Notes: generated from the sequence alone by a model not told the origin. DNA of 64,000 bases from an uncultured Methanobrevibacter sp. (GCF_902769175.1 NZ_CACXNW010000003.1:1-64000); one strand, 5' to 3'. Shown: positions 53,681 to 63,450, counted from the stretch's first letter. Translations and numbers: made by a program.

Positions 53681-55039
53681 TTAGTATACATCCTTTTTCA
53701 TAACTTCCCTTAGAACTGCTGTTGCATAAGACCCCTTATCAATGAAAAATTCACACATCACACCATCTTCAGTTGCCTTTGCACTTGCATCCCATACTTG
53801 GAATCTCATAGCTCTTCTAAGACCATGGCTTCCTAAACGAGGCATTTTAGGTACTTCAAAGTCATCCCTTGTTAATCCATAGCCAGTTAATATTTCCTCT
53901 TCCATTTTGCCAACTTCTCCACCAGCAAATGGAACCTTTGTACCATACAATGGACAGGTCTGATTTATTTCAAAGGAAGACACCATTTCCTGAAACTCTT
54001 CATTTGTTTTGTCTCTCACGATTCTTTCTTCCTTATCTATTACAATGTCTCCTTCAATGTATTTGTCCATTCCCATAGCTACCCTTTCGCTTACTGCTGC
54101 ATTGAATAAAAATGATTGATAAGCATGAACAAACATTCTTTGAAGAGGCTTTGGAAGTGCATGGATAGCATTCTTATATGCCTTGTCTGACAATTCCACT
54201 TTGGATTTATCCACTTCTTCTGGCTCTATTCCCTCTTTTTCTGCTATCTTTCTAATGGCTCTTCTTTCCTCTTTAATGAGAACCTTAAGCATCATCTTTT
54301 CATAGCGCATTCCAGGATGCATCAATTCCAATGACTTTTCCCAATCTCCATCATCATAAGCTTGACGAGCTGCTCTTGCTTCTTCACCTTCTTCTGGAGA
54401 AGGATTTCCAATATACCTTCTTACTGCTTCCTTTAAGTCATTTTGAATAAGGGCTTCTCCAACCAAATGTGTGTTGGTTCTTGGCTTACCGAATCTTTGC
54501 CATCCAAAGTAATTAGGAACTCCTGTCTTTTCAAGGGTCTTTAAGATGGCATCTGCCCTATTGGCTGCATCTTCAATAGCTGACTTTCTTATCTCTTCAT
54601 CTTCAGAATCCATTCCTTCAATATCCTTAACCAATATTCTAAACTTATTTCCCTTAAGCTGACCCATTCTTAACTTTTTTCTGGCTCTTATGAACTTTAA
54701 GAATTCAGTATTGTGAATGGTTCCTTCCAATGCCTTGACCTGATTGAACTGTTCTTCTGAGTCCATATTTGCTATACAAATCCATTGACGAGTGATGGCT
54801 TTCTTGTCCTTCATTCCTGCAAAGCCCATTCTTTTTCTATCAATATGAAGGTCTCTTGCAATATCAAGCAAAACGTCAAGGGTGGTTCTTCCTAATTTTT
54901 CAATCCAAATGTAAATGTTTGGACCTTCTCCATCAGGAATCACTTCTGGGATTTCCTCAACATAAAAGTCTTCCCATCTGTTTCTAATTGTTCCGCCGAT
55001 ACCTTCTTCCTTTGTAACATAAGTATTTGCATTAAGCAT
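53681..55039 (-). CDS. truD: tRNA pseudouridine synthase D
   Basis: Makes pseudouridine 13 in tRNA (and 35 in some archaeal tRNAs). 452 residues. The catalytic Asp78 lies in GFAGMKDKKAITRQ. The archaeal TruD-specific segments NYFGWQRFGKPRTNTHLVGEALI and QRMFVHAYQSFLFNAAVSERV are present, and the C-terminus has FEVPKMPRLGSHGLRRAM. A ribosome site AGGAATA precedes the ATG. The gene is immediately downstream of tRNA-Arg on the same strand, a suggestive neighbour. Intact. Confidence 0.95.
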   Translation of the reverse strand: MLNANTYVTKEEGIGGTIRNRWEDFYVEEIPEVIPDGEGPNIYIWIEKLGRTTLDVLLDIARDLHIDRKRMGFAGMKDKKAITRQWICIANMDSEEQFNQVKALEGTIHNTEFLKFIRARKKLRMGQLKGNKFRILVKDIEGMDSEDEEIRKSAIEDAANRADAILKTLEKTGVPNYFGWQRFGKPRTNTHLVGEALIQNDLKEAVRRYIGNPSPEEGEEARAARQAYDDGDWEKSLELMHPGMRYEKMMLKVLIKEERRAIRKIAEKEGIEPEEVDKSKVELSDKAYKNAIHALPKPLQRMFVHAYQSFLFNAAVSERVAMGMDKYIEGDIVIDKEERIVRDKTNEEFQEMVSSFEINQTCPLYGTKVPFAGGEVGKMEEEILTGYGLTRDDFEVPKMPRLGSHGLRRAMRFQVWDASAKATEDGVMCEFFIDKGSYATAVLREVMKKDVY

Positions 55040-55160
55040 GATATTCCTCTAAAAAGCCATTTTGAATTCTGATAACTAAAATAAGATAATTCATTCATAA
55101 TCTAAAAAATTTTAGAAAGAATTGTGAAAATAGTTAAAATCAGTCATTAAATATAAAAAA

Positions 55161-55234
55161 TGCCCTGGCCGGGATTTGAACCCGGGGAATGGGATCCGCA
55201 GTCCCGCGTGTTATCCAAGCTACACCACCAGGGC
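55161..55234 (-). tRNA. tRNA-Arg (anticodon GCG)
   Basis: A 74-nt cloverleaf on the minus strand: acceptor GCCCTGG/CCAGGGC with discriminator A, D stem GTGT/ACAC, anticodon loop CTGCGGA (anticodon GCG, plus-strand 55197-55199), T stem CCGGG/CCCGG with loop TTCAAAT. One mismatch (C-A) at the top of the anticodon stem. CCA is not encoded and no intron is present. It reads CGC and CGU codons. Confidence 0.95.
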
Positions 55235-55367
55235 AGGAACAAATGAAAAATAGTAAAAAATAGTTAAAATAAGTAATGTACTATTATAACATAATTATAT
55301 TTGTATATTCCAATATATAATGTTTTGGCTAAAATCATATAATAAAATAGAAATTTATAATTTTTGT

Positions 55368-55856
55368 TTATGTATTGGAAAAAGAATGAATTAAAATAAA
55401 TATTAGTTTATAGGAGTAGTTTCCATAGTTTCTAATAGCTACATTGACCCTATCAGCACTTAGATAATCCCCATTGGAAGATAAAACCTCTCCATCCAAT
55501 TGATTGGTTTCTGTAAAAGCATAAGGGTAATTCATTTCATCATCTAAGAGGTATCGGCTGAAAAAATCATCTAAAATCAACTTAACCTCTCTTTTTGAGG
55601 AAATTGAATTATTGTTTATAGATAAAATATAAGATATACTCTCCAATATAGAATGGTCTCTGCCATCAAGATTAGAGGACATGATTTCCATAATGTCTTG
55701 ACTTGTTTTAAAATCATTGTTTTCTTCACTTAAAGAGGGAATTTCAATGTCGGTTACCATATTAAATGCCATTAAAACCATAAATAGTATTAAAATTGAA
55801 AGCAATGCATCCACCAATGATACAAATCCCTCATTATCTTTAATTAAATTTTTCAT
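55368..55856 (-). CDS. Membrane-anchored pilin-like protein of unknown function
   Basis: 162 residues. The N-terminus KDNEGFVSLVDALLSILILFMVLMAFNMV is a short charged head followed by a long hydrophobic helix, as in archaeal type IV pilin-like proteins, with a possible prepilin cleavage before the hydrophobic stretch. The outer part is acidic and rich in Asn and Ser. No further domain is recognised. Neighbouring genes do not include a pilus assembly ATPase. It may be a surface or cell-wall-associated protein. Confidence 0.6.
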   Translation of the reverse strand: MKNLIKDNEGFVSLVDALLSILILFMVLMAFNMVTDIEIPSLSEENNDFKTSQDIMEIMSSNLDGRDHSILESISYILSINNNSISSKREVKLILDDFFSRYLLDDEMNYPYAFTETNQLDGEVLSSNGDYLSADRVNVAIRNYGNYSYKLIFILIHSFSNT

Positions 55857-56103
55857 AAACTCACATTAATGCTATTTTTAAGTTTATATTTTATTTTATA
55901 GTATAAAAAGTTATTTAAAGCACTTAAATGATTTTAATATTGATTTAAGATTGGAATATTTAGTTAAATTAGAAAATAATAATTGAATTGAAAAAAATAA
56001 TGAAACAATAAAAAAAACAATAGTTAATTAATTTCTTTAAACAATATATTGCTAAACTTAAATATTATGAAAACATATTATATCTTAAATAGGGGATGAA
56101 AAT

Positions 56104-56621
56104 ATGAATATGAAAAAATTTTTAATTTTAACATTAATAACAATATGCGCCCTAGGAATATTATGTGGAGCTGCAGAAGCAAACCATACATTCAAAAAAG
56201 GCGGATATAAAATGAAAGTAACAGACAAACAATATAAAAAACTCAAAAGATCCAGTCCTTATTCCGTTATCATATACAAAAGAAAGTAGGTACAAAAACA
56301 AAAAAAACATATAAATATAAGACAGTGAAAACCGAAACATACCGAACATATTATGATAAAAATGGAAATTACAAAGGATATAGGATATTCACACATCACA
56401 ATGGTTACTGAAATAACATTAATGCAAGATGGGTGGGAAATACATACAAATATAGAACATATTACAACAATGATGGAAGCTATTTCGAAGATGAGATATG
56501 CTACGATAAATGGGGATTCACCAAAAAGACTAAAAAGAATATTTGGATGGCTGCAATGAAAGATGCCAGATATGGTGATAGTAAAATCCATGTAGAAATC
56601 TATGATTTCAAACCATTTTGA
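56104..56621 (+). pseudogene. Small secreted Lys/Tyr-rich protein, frameshift plus in-frame TGA
   Basis: A signal peptide (KKFLILTLITICALGILCGAAEA) is followed by a basic, Tyr-rich repeat protein: YKTVKTETYRTYYDKNGNYKGYR and YKYRTYYNNDGSYFEDE are alike. The first frame stops at 56287-56289. Restoring one A at 56283-56286 continues it as KRKVGTKTKKTYKYK. That frame then meets TGA at 56409-56411 (after HHNGY, where Trp or Gly may be ancestral) and goes on in frame to the TGA at 56619-56621. The restored length is about 172 residues. Function unknown; a wall- or DNA-binding surface protein is possible. Confidence 0.65.
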
Positions 56622-56705
56622 AGTTTAATTAATTTTTTTAAAGTGTTGAAAACAGGATTATGTTTTCAAATCACTTCTCTTTTTTTTTAATCTGAGTCTT
56701 ATAAC

Positions 56706-57101
56706 TCACTTATCCTCAGAAGAAAATCTTAATCCCTCTGATTCCATAAACTTTACATTTTTATAACATTCGCTTTTATACCATTGCCTTAATTCCAACT
56801 CTTCTTCATCTAATGAATCAGTATTTTCCTTATCAAAAAATCTTATATTTCTTTCCATAATGCTTAAGTTATTGAGCATATTTGGAGAAACCTTTAAAGG
56901 ATTTTTCTTATAGAGACCAATAATATAAATAACCATAGCCCTGGAAGCAAAATAGGAATCAGGATAATGGTCTACAAATTTATCTGCAAATGATTTCATA
57001 TTCTCTAAATTATTGACTTCATATTCTGCTTTAAATCCTTTCGCCAAATCCAATTCATCATGCTTTTTAAAGCTTCCAGCAATCTTTTTTAATAATCCCA
57101 T
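56706..57101 (-). CDS. Hypothetical helical protein
   Basis: 131 residues from ATG 57101, chosen because AAGGAG lies 7 bases upstream; the longer frame to 57155 overlaps the upstream methyltransferase end and is unsupported. MGLLKKIAGSFKKHDELDLAKGF starts the protein, then mostly amphipathic helices (FADKFVDHYPDSYFASRAMVIYIIGLYKKNP), which look like TPR-like helical repeats. No known family recognised. Probably co-transcribed with the upstream methyltransferase, which ends 51 bp before it. Confidence 0.7.
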   Translation of the reverse strand: MGLLKKIAGSFKKHDELDLAKGFKAEYEVNNLENMKSFADKFVDHYPDSYFASRAMVIYIIGLYKKNPLKVSPNMLNNLSIMERNIRFFDKENTDSLDEEELELRQWYKSECYKNVKFMESEGLRFSSEDK

Positions 57102-57151
57102 AAAAATGCTCCTTTTTAAAAATAAGAAAGTGAATAATGAACTCTGTTTGC

Positions 57152-57844
57152 TCATTTAATAGCTGTTATAGTCATCCATTGAACAAACTTATCTGAAAAT
57201 GAAAAGTGATCATAATCATCCTCGATTTTTTTAGCCTTCCCATCAATTTTAATTATCTTCTTATTGGATTTTCCCTCTTTTAAATAAGTTTTAATGCCTT
57301 TATAATCATTGTTTGCTAAAAATTGGCACAATTGATCATCATCATATGCAGTCATTTTCATAAATCGTTCAAATAATTTTATTAAGAAAAAATCTGAACC
57401 ATTTGTTTCACAACTTATTAAAAACATTCCACCAGGCTTAAGAACCCTTTTAACTTCATCAAAGGATTTTTCAATATCAGGCCAAAAATAAACCGTTTCA
57501 AATGCAGTGACTATATCAAAGACATTATCTTCAAATGGCAAATCCAATACGTTTCCTTCTAAAACTTCAACATCCCCTTGCAAAATCAAATCCCTATTTA
57601 CTTCACGGGAAAGATTTACACTTTCAATACTATAATCTATGCCATAAACCTTCTTTGCACTTTGAGCCATCCGATTGATGTTTATTCCTCCACCACATCC
57701 TATGTCCAATATAACATCTTCTGGAGAAATATCCAAATGATTCAAACCCCATAGGGAAACTGGAGTGTGTTCCTTATTCATTGTTTTAAGTATAATATTA
57801 CCTAATTTCCCTTTCGGATTTCCCATATTTTCAAAGAATACCAT
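57152..57844 (-). CDS. SAM-dependent class I methyltransferase
   Basis: 230 residues. The SAM-binding motif I is VILDIGCGGGININRMA, the acidic motif II is VYGIDYSIESV, motif III is VLEGNVLDLPFEDNVFDIVTAFETVYFWPD, and motif IV has VLKPGGMFLISCE. This is the ubiE/methyltransferase-11 type; substrates range from quinones to small metabolites and cannot be told. GGTG precedes the ATG. The C-terminal part (KIDGKAKKIEDDYDHFSFSD) is a variable substrate domain. Confidence 0.88.
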   Translation of the reverse strand: MVFFENMGNPKGKLGNIILKTMNKEHTPVSLWGLNHLDISPEDVILDIGCGGGININRMAQSAKKVYGIDYSIESVNLSREVNRDLILQGDVEVLEGNVLDLPFEDNVFDIVTAFETVYFWPDIEKSFDEVKRVLKPGGMFLISCETNGSDFFLIKLFERFMKMTAYDDDQLCQFLANNDYKGIKTYLKEGKSNKKIIKIDGKAKKIEDDYDHFSFSDKFVQWMTITAIK

Positions 57845-58020
57845 TTTGACACCAAAAACGTATGATTTATGCTTATTTGAAAAAATAATGACTAATTAAA
57901 TATTTTTACCATATAAAACTTAAAGTTTTTTAATCCTATTTGAGTAATTGATTGATGAATTTCATAAAGTGAAAAAAATAGAAAGATTAAAAAATAAAAT
58001 AAAAAAATTATTAAAATAAT

Positions 58021-58135
58021 TTAAACAATAAAAACAACCATTAATCATTTATCATTGCTTAAAAAAAATTATTAAAATAATTTAAACAATAAAAATAATC
58101 ATTAATTATTTATTATTGCTTAAAATATAATCAAT
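58021..58135 (-). repeat. 61-bp duplication of the AIR-synthase-like gene end
   Basis: TTTAAACAATAAAAA and TTATTATTGCTTAAAA blocks recur at a 61-bp offset (58021 and 58082). The copy at 58082 overlaps the stop of the gene (58106-58108), the other lies in the spacer. Confidence 0.88.
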
Positions 58136-59479
58136 AACTCTTTCTTTTTTCTTGATTGAATTATCAGCTGCCTTTTGGACTTTTTCCTTCATGATTTCAA
58201 AGTCTTCAGGAGTTGTGTCTCCAACAAGCTTTTTGATTTTAGTGTATGCAGCTTCTCTAAATAGTGGAACAAGCTTTTCCACTTCTCCATCTTCCTTAAT
58301 GAGTCTTGGAGAGCCTTCATCGTCCACTTTACCGATTTCTGTAATGTATACTCCAACATCAGAAACGACTTTCTTAACATCTTCTGCAATTTCAGGAGGC
58401 ACTACAAGCATAAGGGAGTCAGTTGAAACACCAAGAGGATCAATATCCAAGTCTTCAAGCATATTCAATACATTTGGAGCTACAGTGGATTTAATCTTGT
58501 CATGATAGAACTCCAATCCTACACCAGTTGTTTCACAGATTTCATGAGCATCTCCTCTAAGACCACCATTGGTTACATCTGTCATTGCATGAACATCCTT
58601 AACAAGGTCTGCTGCAAACAATGCCTTGGAAGCCTTAACAAAGCTTATGTTCATTGTATCCCATACAACATCAAAGTATCCATTGTAAAGTGCAGTTGTG
58701 GTTATTGTTCCACCTCCAGCACCTTCAGTCATGAGAATTATGTCACCTTCAGTTGCTCCTTTTCTTGCAGTTGGAGGGTGCTGTGAAACACCTACGCTTC
58801 CTACACAGCTGACTAACCTGTCACCAAGAACCATATCTCCACCTACACGCAAAGTACTTCCTGCTACAAGAGGAACATCAATAAGCTCAGACACTGCACA
58901 TACACCTGCAGTATAATCAAACAATTTGCCTATATCACCATCATCAGCTAAATGCAAGTCACTTAAGATAGCTACAGGGTCGGCACCCATTACACATACA
59001 TCCCTTAAAGTAGCTCTGGTTACATGGAAACCACCTAAAAATGGATATTCACTAAGTCTTGAATGGATACCGTCTACAGCAGTGGTTATGTAAACGTCAT
59101 CTCCAGGAGCAGGGACCTTAACCACTCCACCATCATCTTGAGCATTAGGATCCACTACAGACTGAACCTTAGTACTTTTAACAATCTCTGCAATCTTTCT
59201 GTGTACAAAGAAGTCTCCTGCACCACGGGAACCTACACCCATTTTTCCCATTCCGACATTAGCCTTTGGCACAGTTATGATGTCCTTTAAAAATTCATCT
59301 TCAGTATTGTTAAGCTCAAGTGTAGTCTTGACCTCATCAATGACGCTTTCAGCCATCAAAATTGAATGTTCATCTGAAATGTCCTTAAATTCTCTTATTC
59401 TTTCTGCAAGGATAGACTTAAGCTCTTCTTCATCTTCGCCTTTGGTAAGCCTTCCTCTTACAAAACCTTCTATATCCAT
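58106..59479 (-). CDS. AIR-synthase-related protein (PurM/HypE superfamily)
   Basis: 457 residues. The first ~90 residues are a helical extension (EEELKSILAERIREFKD). The PurM/HypE/SelD core follows, with GSRGAGDFF, GDDVYITTAVDGIHSRLS (metal- and ATP-binding Asp residues), RDVCVMGADPVAILSDLHL, LTEGAGGGTITTT and DVTNGGLRGDAHEI. Archaeal members of this type are conserved in methanogens but poorly characterised; ATP-dependent activation or dehydration chemistry is the superfamily theme. A GGTG ribosome site is present. Intact. Confidence 0.85.
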   Translation of the reverse strand: MDIEGFVRGRLTKGEDEEELKSILAERIREFKDISDEHSILMAESVIDEVKTTLELNNTEDEFLKDIITVPKANVGMGKMGVGSRGAGDFFVHRKIAEIVKSTKVQSVVDPNAQDDGGVVKVPAPGDDVYITTAVDGIHSRLSEYPFLGGFHVTRATLRDVCVMGADPVAILSDLHLADDGDIGKLFDYTAGVCAVSELIDVPLVAGSTLRVGGDMVLGDRLVSCVGSVGVSQHPPTARKGATEGDIILMTEGAGGGTITTTALYNGYFDVVWDTMNISFVKASKALFAADLVKDVHAMTDVTNGGLRGDAHEICETTGVGLEFYHDKIKSTVAPNVLNMLEDLDIDPLGVSTDSLMLVVPPEIAEDVKKVVSDVGVYITEIGKVDDEGSPRLIKEDGEVEKLVPLFREAAYTKIKKLVGDTTPEDFEIMKEKVQKAADNSIKKKERVIDYILSNNK

Positions 59480-59563
59480 GTTTACACCATTAGAAATAAT
59501 TATAAATTTTTGAATTTTAAGTCTTATAAAAAATAATTATGTTAGAAATTATTATGAAAATAT

Positions 59564-59815
59564 TCAAAAGCTAACAAAATTTATGCATTCATTTGGACAA
59601 GCTGCAACACATACCTTACAGTCTCTACAAATGTAACCATCCTTTAGAGATGAATTACCATCCTTAATAATAAAACTGTTGTTTGGACAGACTGCAACGC
59701 ACCTCTCGCAAGCTTTACAATTTTCTCTATTAATCTCAATATGAGATTCTTCCTTAACTTCTTCAACCTTTTCTTCCTTAACCTTATCTTTCTTAAAAAA
59801 TGAAAATAATCCCAT
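59564..59815 (-). CDS. Ferredoxin with two [4Fe-4S] clusters
   Basis: 83 residues. A Lys/Glu-rich N-terminal extension (KKDKVKEEKVEEVKEE) precedes two complete cluster motifs, CKACERCVAVCP and CRDCKVCVAACP, each C-x2-C-x2-C-x3-C. A low-potential electron carrier. The charged extension is unusual and may dock it to a partner. The upstream spacer has 41-bp tandem repeats. Stands alone. Confidence 0.9.
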   Translation of the reverse strand: MGLFSFFKKDKVKEEKVEEVKEESHIEINRENCKACERCVAVCPNNSFIIKDGNSSLKDGYICRDCKVCVAACPNECINFVSF

Positions 59816-59882
59816 AAACTTACTTTATTAAAACAAATTAATAAGTTTTTATTAATGAATTTAAAAATAGGTGAAAAATAAA

Positions 59883-59985
59883 AAGAATCTAAAAGATAAA
59901 AAAAAGAAAAATTCAATAATGTTAAGAATCTAAAAGATAAAAAAAAGAAAAATTCAATAATGTTAAGAATCTAAAAGATAAAATC
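59883..59985 (-). repeat. 41-bp tandem repeats upstream of the ferredoxin
   Basis: AAGAATCTAAAAGATAAAA recurs at 59883, 59924 and 59965, exactly 41 bp apart. Two full units and a partial third, nearly identical. Confidence 0.92.
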
Positions 59986-60040
59986 AGAAAAAAAAAATGA
60001 AAAAATAATAAAAGAAAAAGAATAATCGAATTTAATCAAA

Positions 60041-61447
60041 TTATTCCTCAACTTGAGACTTATTTCTATACTTATAAATAAAAATCACACTTACAATAAC
60101 TGTTGCAACTACAGAAATTGAATTAGCAATGAATGGACTCAAACGGAACCCTTCTGGAGCTTGCAAGATATATCCGAATGTAATCAATGTACATAGGACT
60201 GCTGGAGCAAATGTAACAATATATGGTTTTTTCTTTCTCATCAGATATGCTGTTCCTGAAAGAAGGACTGCAGCACCTACCAATAATTGTGCCCAAGCAA
60301 CATATCTCCAAACCAAAGTGAAATCAACGAATGTCAATGCAAAACCGGCAATAAACAAAGGCAATGCAATTTTTAATCTGGAAGTTAATTTTCCCTGGTC
60401 TATATGCAATTCATCAGCTACAGTTATTCTAGAGCTTCTAAGTGCAGTGTCTCCTGTAGAAATTGGGCAAACAACAACACCAAGAATAATCAAGACCACA
60501 CCTATTGGATTAAGTAATTTTGTTGCCATTTCATAAACTGCCACTGTTGGAGCTGCTGCATATCCTGCAGCAAGTTGTGGTTGGACATGGAAAAATGCCA
60601 ATGCGATAGCTGCCCAACATAAAGCGGTTAAACCTTCTAAAACCATTGCTCCAAAGAACACTGGCCTTGCATCATTTTCATTTTTCATACATCGTGCAAC
60701 AATTGGTGATTGAGATGCATGAAAACCGGAAATAGCTCCACATGCGATTGTGACAAACAAATATGGGAAAATGTTTTTATCTGTTAAGTATAATCCTTGT
60801 GTTGTAAATTCTGGTATTGTATATGCTGGATTTAGAATTAATGCGCCAGTCATTAGTATTACCATTACTAAAAACAATATTCCGAAAAGAGGGTAAAATC
60901 TTCCAATAATCTTGTCAACTGGGAATAGTGTTGCAACCAAGAAATAGACAAATATTATCACTGTCCAATAAAATACAGGAGTGTTTGTCAAACTACCAAT
61001 TAATGCTGCAGATCCAGTTGAGAATACTGCCGCAACAAGAACCCCAGTGACGACAGTAACGATTGCAATAAATTTTTGAGCTGTTGTTCCTAAATACTTG
61101 GATATGATTCCAGGCATTGTAAGACCATCGTTTCTTAAAGAAAGAAAACCTGAAAAGAAATCATGAACAGCACCTACAAATATTGTACCGAATGTAATCC
61201 ATAAGAATGCTGAAGGACCAAATAATGCCCCTTGTATAACTCCAAATATAGGGCCTAAACCTGCTATATTTAAAAATTGAACTAAAAATGCTTTAAGTCT
61301 AGACATTGGCATATAGTCAACGCCATCTTCTAATCTCCACACAGGTGTTTGTCTATTTTCATCAACACCGACAAACCTTTCAAGGAGTTTTCCATAAATG
61401 AAATATGAACTTACCAGTAATACAAAACAAAGAATAAAACTATACAT
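60041..61447 (-). CDS. cstA: Carbon starvation protein CstA-like peptide/pyruvate transporter
   Basis: A 468-residue membrane protein with about 12-14 segments. Diagnostic stretches: the N-terminal YFIYGKLLERFVGVDENRQTP, MPMSRLKAFLVQFLNIAGLGPIFGVIQGALFGPSAFLWITFGTIFVGAVHDF and GFHASQSPIVARC. CstA proteins import peptides or pyruvate under starvation; this is the short archaeal form without the C-terminal domain of E. coli CstA. No regulator adjacent except the downstream-oriented MarR pair, which is separate. Confidence 0.92.
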   Translation of the reverse strand: MYSFILCFVLLVSSYFIYGKLLERFVGVDENRQTPVWRLEDGVDYMPMSRLKAFLVQFLNIAGLGPIFGVIQGALFGPSAFLWITFGTIFVGAVHDFFSGFLSLRNDGLTMPGIISKYLGTTAQKFIAIVTVVTGVLVAAVFSTGSAALIGSLTNTPVFYWTVIIFVYFLVATLFPVDKIIGRFYPLFGILFLVMVILMTGALILNPAYTIPEFTTQGLYLTDKNIFPYLFVTIACGAISGFHASQSPIVARCMKNENDARPVFFGAMVLEGLTALCWAAIALAFFHVQPQLAAGYAAAPTVAVYEMATKLLNPIGVVLIILGVVVCPISTGDTALRSSRITVADELHIDQGKLTSRLKIALPLFIAGFALTFVDFTLVWRYVAWAQLLVGAAVLLSGTAYLMRKKKPYIVTFAPAVLCTLITFGYILQAPEGFRLSPFIANSISVVATVIVSVIFIYKYRNKSQVEE

Positions 61448-61591
61448 AATCTAATATTAAATTTTTTAAAATTTAAATATTTCCTACTAAACCATATTAA
61501 TAGTTGAGAAAAGTATTTAAAAAAAGAATTTAAGAATGTCAAATTAAAAAAAAAAAAAGAACTAAAAAAAGAACTAAAAAAATAGATTAAA

Positions 61592-62005
61592 TCAAATCAA
61601 ACTATTGGAAATATTCATAAGAATGCTCCTAAAATGATCATACTCTTCAAGGCCTATGATTTCCTTAATCTTATTGTCCCACTGGACATGGTAATCCATA
61701 ACTTTTTGTGCTGTTTTTTTACCTTTTTCAGTAACCTTTATCAACTTTTTACGCTTTTGAGGAATTCTTTCAATGAATCCCTTTTCTTCCAGCTTTCTCA
61801 AGTTTCTTGTTATTGTACTTTCATTTAGATGAAAAGCTTGAGCCAAATCCTCTTGAATTATTCCCTCATTTTTATAGATTGTTATAAGAAGAGGGAAAAG
61901 ACCAAAGCTTAAGTCTTCACCCTTAATTTTTTCATTCAAGTATTTGGCATGTTCCCTATACAATATAGACACTAAAGGAACTGTTGGAACATCATCATCA
62001 ATCAT
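61592..62005 (-). CDS. MarR-family transcriptional regulator
   Basis: 137 residues. Winged helix: GIIQEDLAQAFHLNESTITRNLRKLEEKGFIERIPQKRKKLIKVTEKGKKTA, with recognition helix NESTITRNLRKL and a short basic wing. A GGAGGA ribosome site precedes ATG 62005. It lies 59 bp downstream of the MATE gene on the same strand, so the two are probably one operon repressed by this protein. The spacer contains a ~49-bp-offset copy of its 5' coding end (CTGTTGGAACATCA at 61981 and 62030). Confidence 0.88.
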   Translation of the reverse strand: MIDDDVPTVPLVSILYREHAKYLNEKIKGEDLSFGLFPLLITIYKNEGIIQEDLAQAFHLNESTITRNLRKLEEKGFIERIPQKRKKLIKVTEKGKKTAQKVMDYHVQWDNKIKEIIGLEEYDHFRSILMNISNSLI

Positions 62006-62064
62006 TCTAATTCCTCCACATTAAATGAACTGTTGGAACATCACCATCTATTTCCTTCACAAGA

Positions 62065-63450
62065 TTATGATGCAATAGCTTCATTATCATTCTTTGCTCC
62101 TTTAATCAATCTGCTGATATACCACTCAATGGCAGCATAACCGATTAGAGAACCAATTCCACCACCTAAAAGCATACCACAGTAGATTCCAAATTCTCCC
62201 ATATTGAATACAAATCCTAATAAATAGGAAAATATGAGAACCAATATGAATTCCCTAAATGCAGTTATACCAAAGGAGATTGTTCCCTTTCCAATTCCTT
62301 GGAAAACATTAGCGGCACTTGCACCAAATGGAACATAAAGGATGAACAGGCACATTATCTGTATAAAGCTTGTAATCAAAGGCTCTAATTGTGCACTGCT
62401 TTCTGAATATGAGAATACAAATGCAATTTGGTTTGCAAATACATTCAATAAAATGCAAACTATAATTGATGCAATCAATGCAACCTTAACAGCACATCTT
62501 GCAGTGACCCTTAGATTCTCGTACTTGCCAGCTCCAAATGCCACCCCTGCAACTGAAATTGAAGCAGTACCAATACCAATAGCTGGAAGCATACCTACTG
62601 TTATTATTCTCCAACCTGCAGTATAAACAGCAACAGCAATAGGTCCTGAAACTAATGTAAGCATGTAATTGACCACTATGGTTAATGCAGACAATATCAA
62701 TTGCTCTAAACTGGCAGGAATACCTACAACTAAAATGTCCTTATACATTGACAAGTCATTGTGGAAGCTTTCCCTATTGTATTCAAGGTATGTGTCCCTT
62801 TTTATAAGCATCCAATAAAGCATAGCGGCAAGGGAAAGAAAGTGTGCAATAATGGTTGCCCATGCAGCACCTGCCACACCTAAGCCAAATACATAAATGA
62901 AAATAGGATCTATGAACATGTTTATGATAGCTGTGATTGCAATAGGCAATGTTGCCCTTTTAACATCTCCTTCAGCCCTAAATGCTCCACCAAAGATAGG
63001 AGGAAGCAAGACTGCAAATGAAAAGGCAAAAATTATTTGTCCATATTGAATGGCATAATACAAAACGCTTGATGCTCCCATCAACTTAAGCAATGGCTCT
63101 AAAAATATAAGCAAAATTGCAGCAACAAATATGGAAATTATTATTCCTAAAATCAGGTTATGTATCGCAGCATTGTTTGCTGAAGATTTATTTTCAGCAC
63201 CGATATAACGGGAAATAAGGGAATTTCCCCCTGCACCGATACCATTTCCAATTCCAACAAGCACCATGAATAATGGTGTTATGTACCCAAGTGCAGCAAG
63301 TGGGTCTGGACCAAGTCCTGCAACCCATATACTGTCAATAATGTTGTTTGCAAATATTAAGAGCATACTTGCAATAATAGGTAGTGATAATTTGTTAATG
63401 GCCTTTTTAGGGTCTCCTGTAATCATTTCAATATTTGAATTTTTTTCCAT
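62065..63450 (-). CDS. MATE-family multidrug exporter
   Basis: A 461-residue MATE protein, 12 membrane segments, no RsbW-like tail. It begins MEKNSNIEMITGDPKKAINKLSLPIIAS, the usual archaeal DinF/NorM-branch start, and contains GNGIGAGGNSLISRYIGAE. A GAGG ribosome site is 9 bases before the ATG. It is the first gene of a two-gene unit with the MarR regulator, and its promoter carries a strong inverted repeat. It shares about the same architecture as the exporter at 22483; both are MarR-linked. Confidence 0.93.
   Translation of the reverse strand: MEKNSNIEMITGDPKKAINKLSLPIIASMLLIFANNIIDSIWVAGLGPDPLAALGYITPLFMVLVGIGNGIGAGGNSLISRYIGAENKSSANNAAIHNLILGIIISIFVAAILLIFLEPLLKLMGASSVLYYAIQYGQIIFAFSFAVLLPPIFGGAFRAEGDVKRATLPIAITAIINMFIDPIFIYVFGLGVAGAAWATIIAHFLSLAAMLYWMLIKRDTYLEYNRESFHNDLSMYKDILVVGIPASLEQLILSALTIVVNYMLTLVSGPIAVAVYTAGWRIITVGMLPAIGIGTASISVAGVAFGAGKYENLRVTARCAVKVALIASIIVCILLNVFANQIAFVFSYSESSAQLEPLITSFIQIMCLFILYVPFGASAANVFQGIGKGTISFGITAFREFILVLIFSYLLGFVFNMGEFGIYCGMLLGGGIGSLIGYAAIEWYISRLIKGAKNDNEAIAS

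Noticed and set aside
53681-55234. truD and tRNA-Arg as an integration site of a mobile element
   Set aside because: No integrase, no duplicated tRNA 3' end and no flanking foreign genes are visible.
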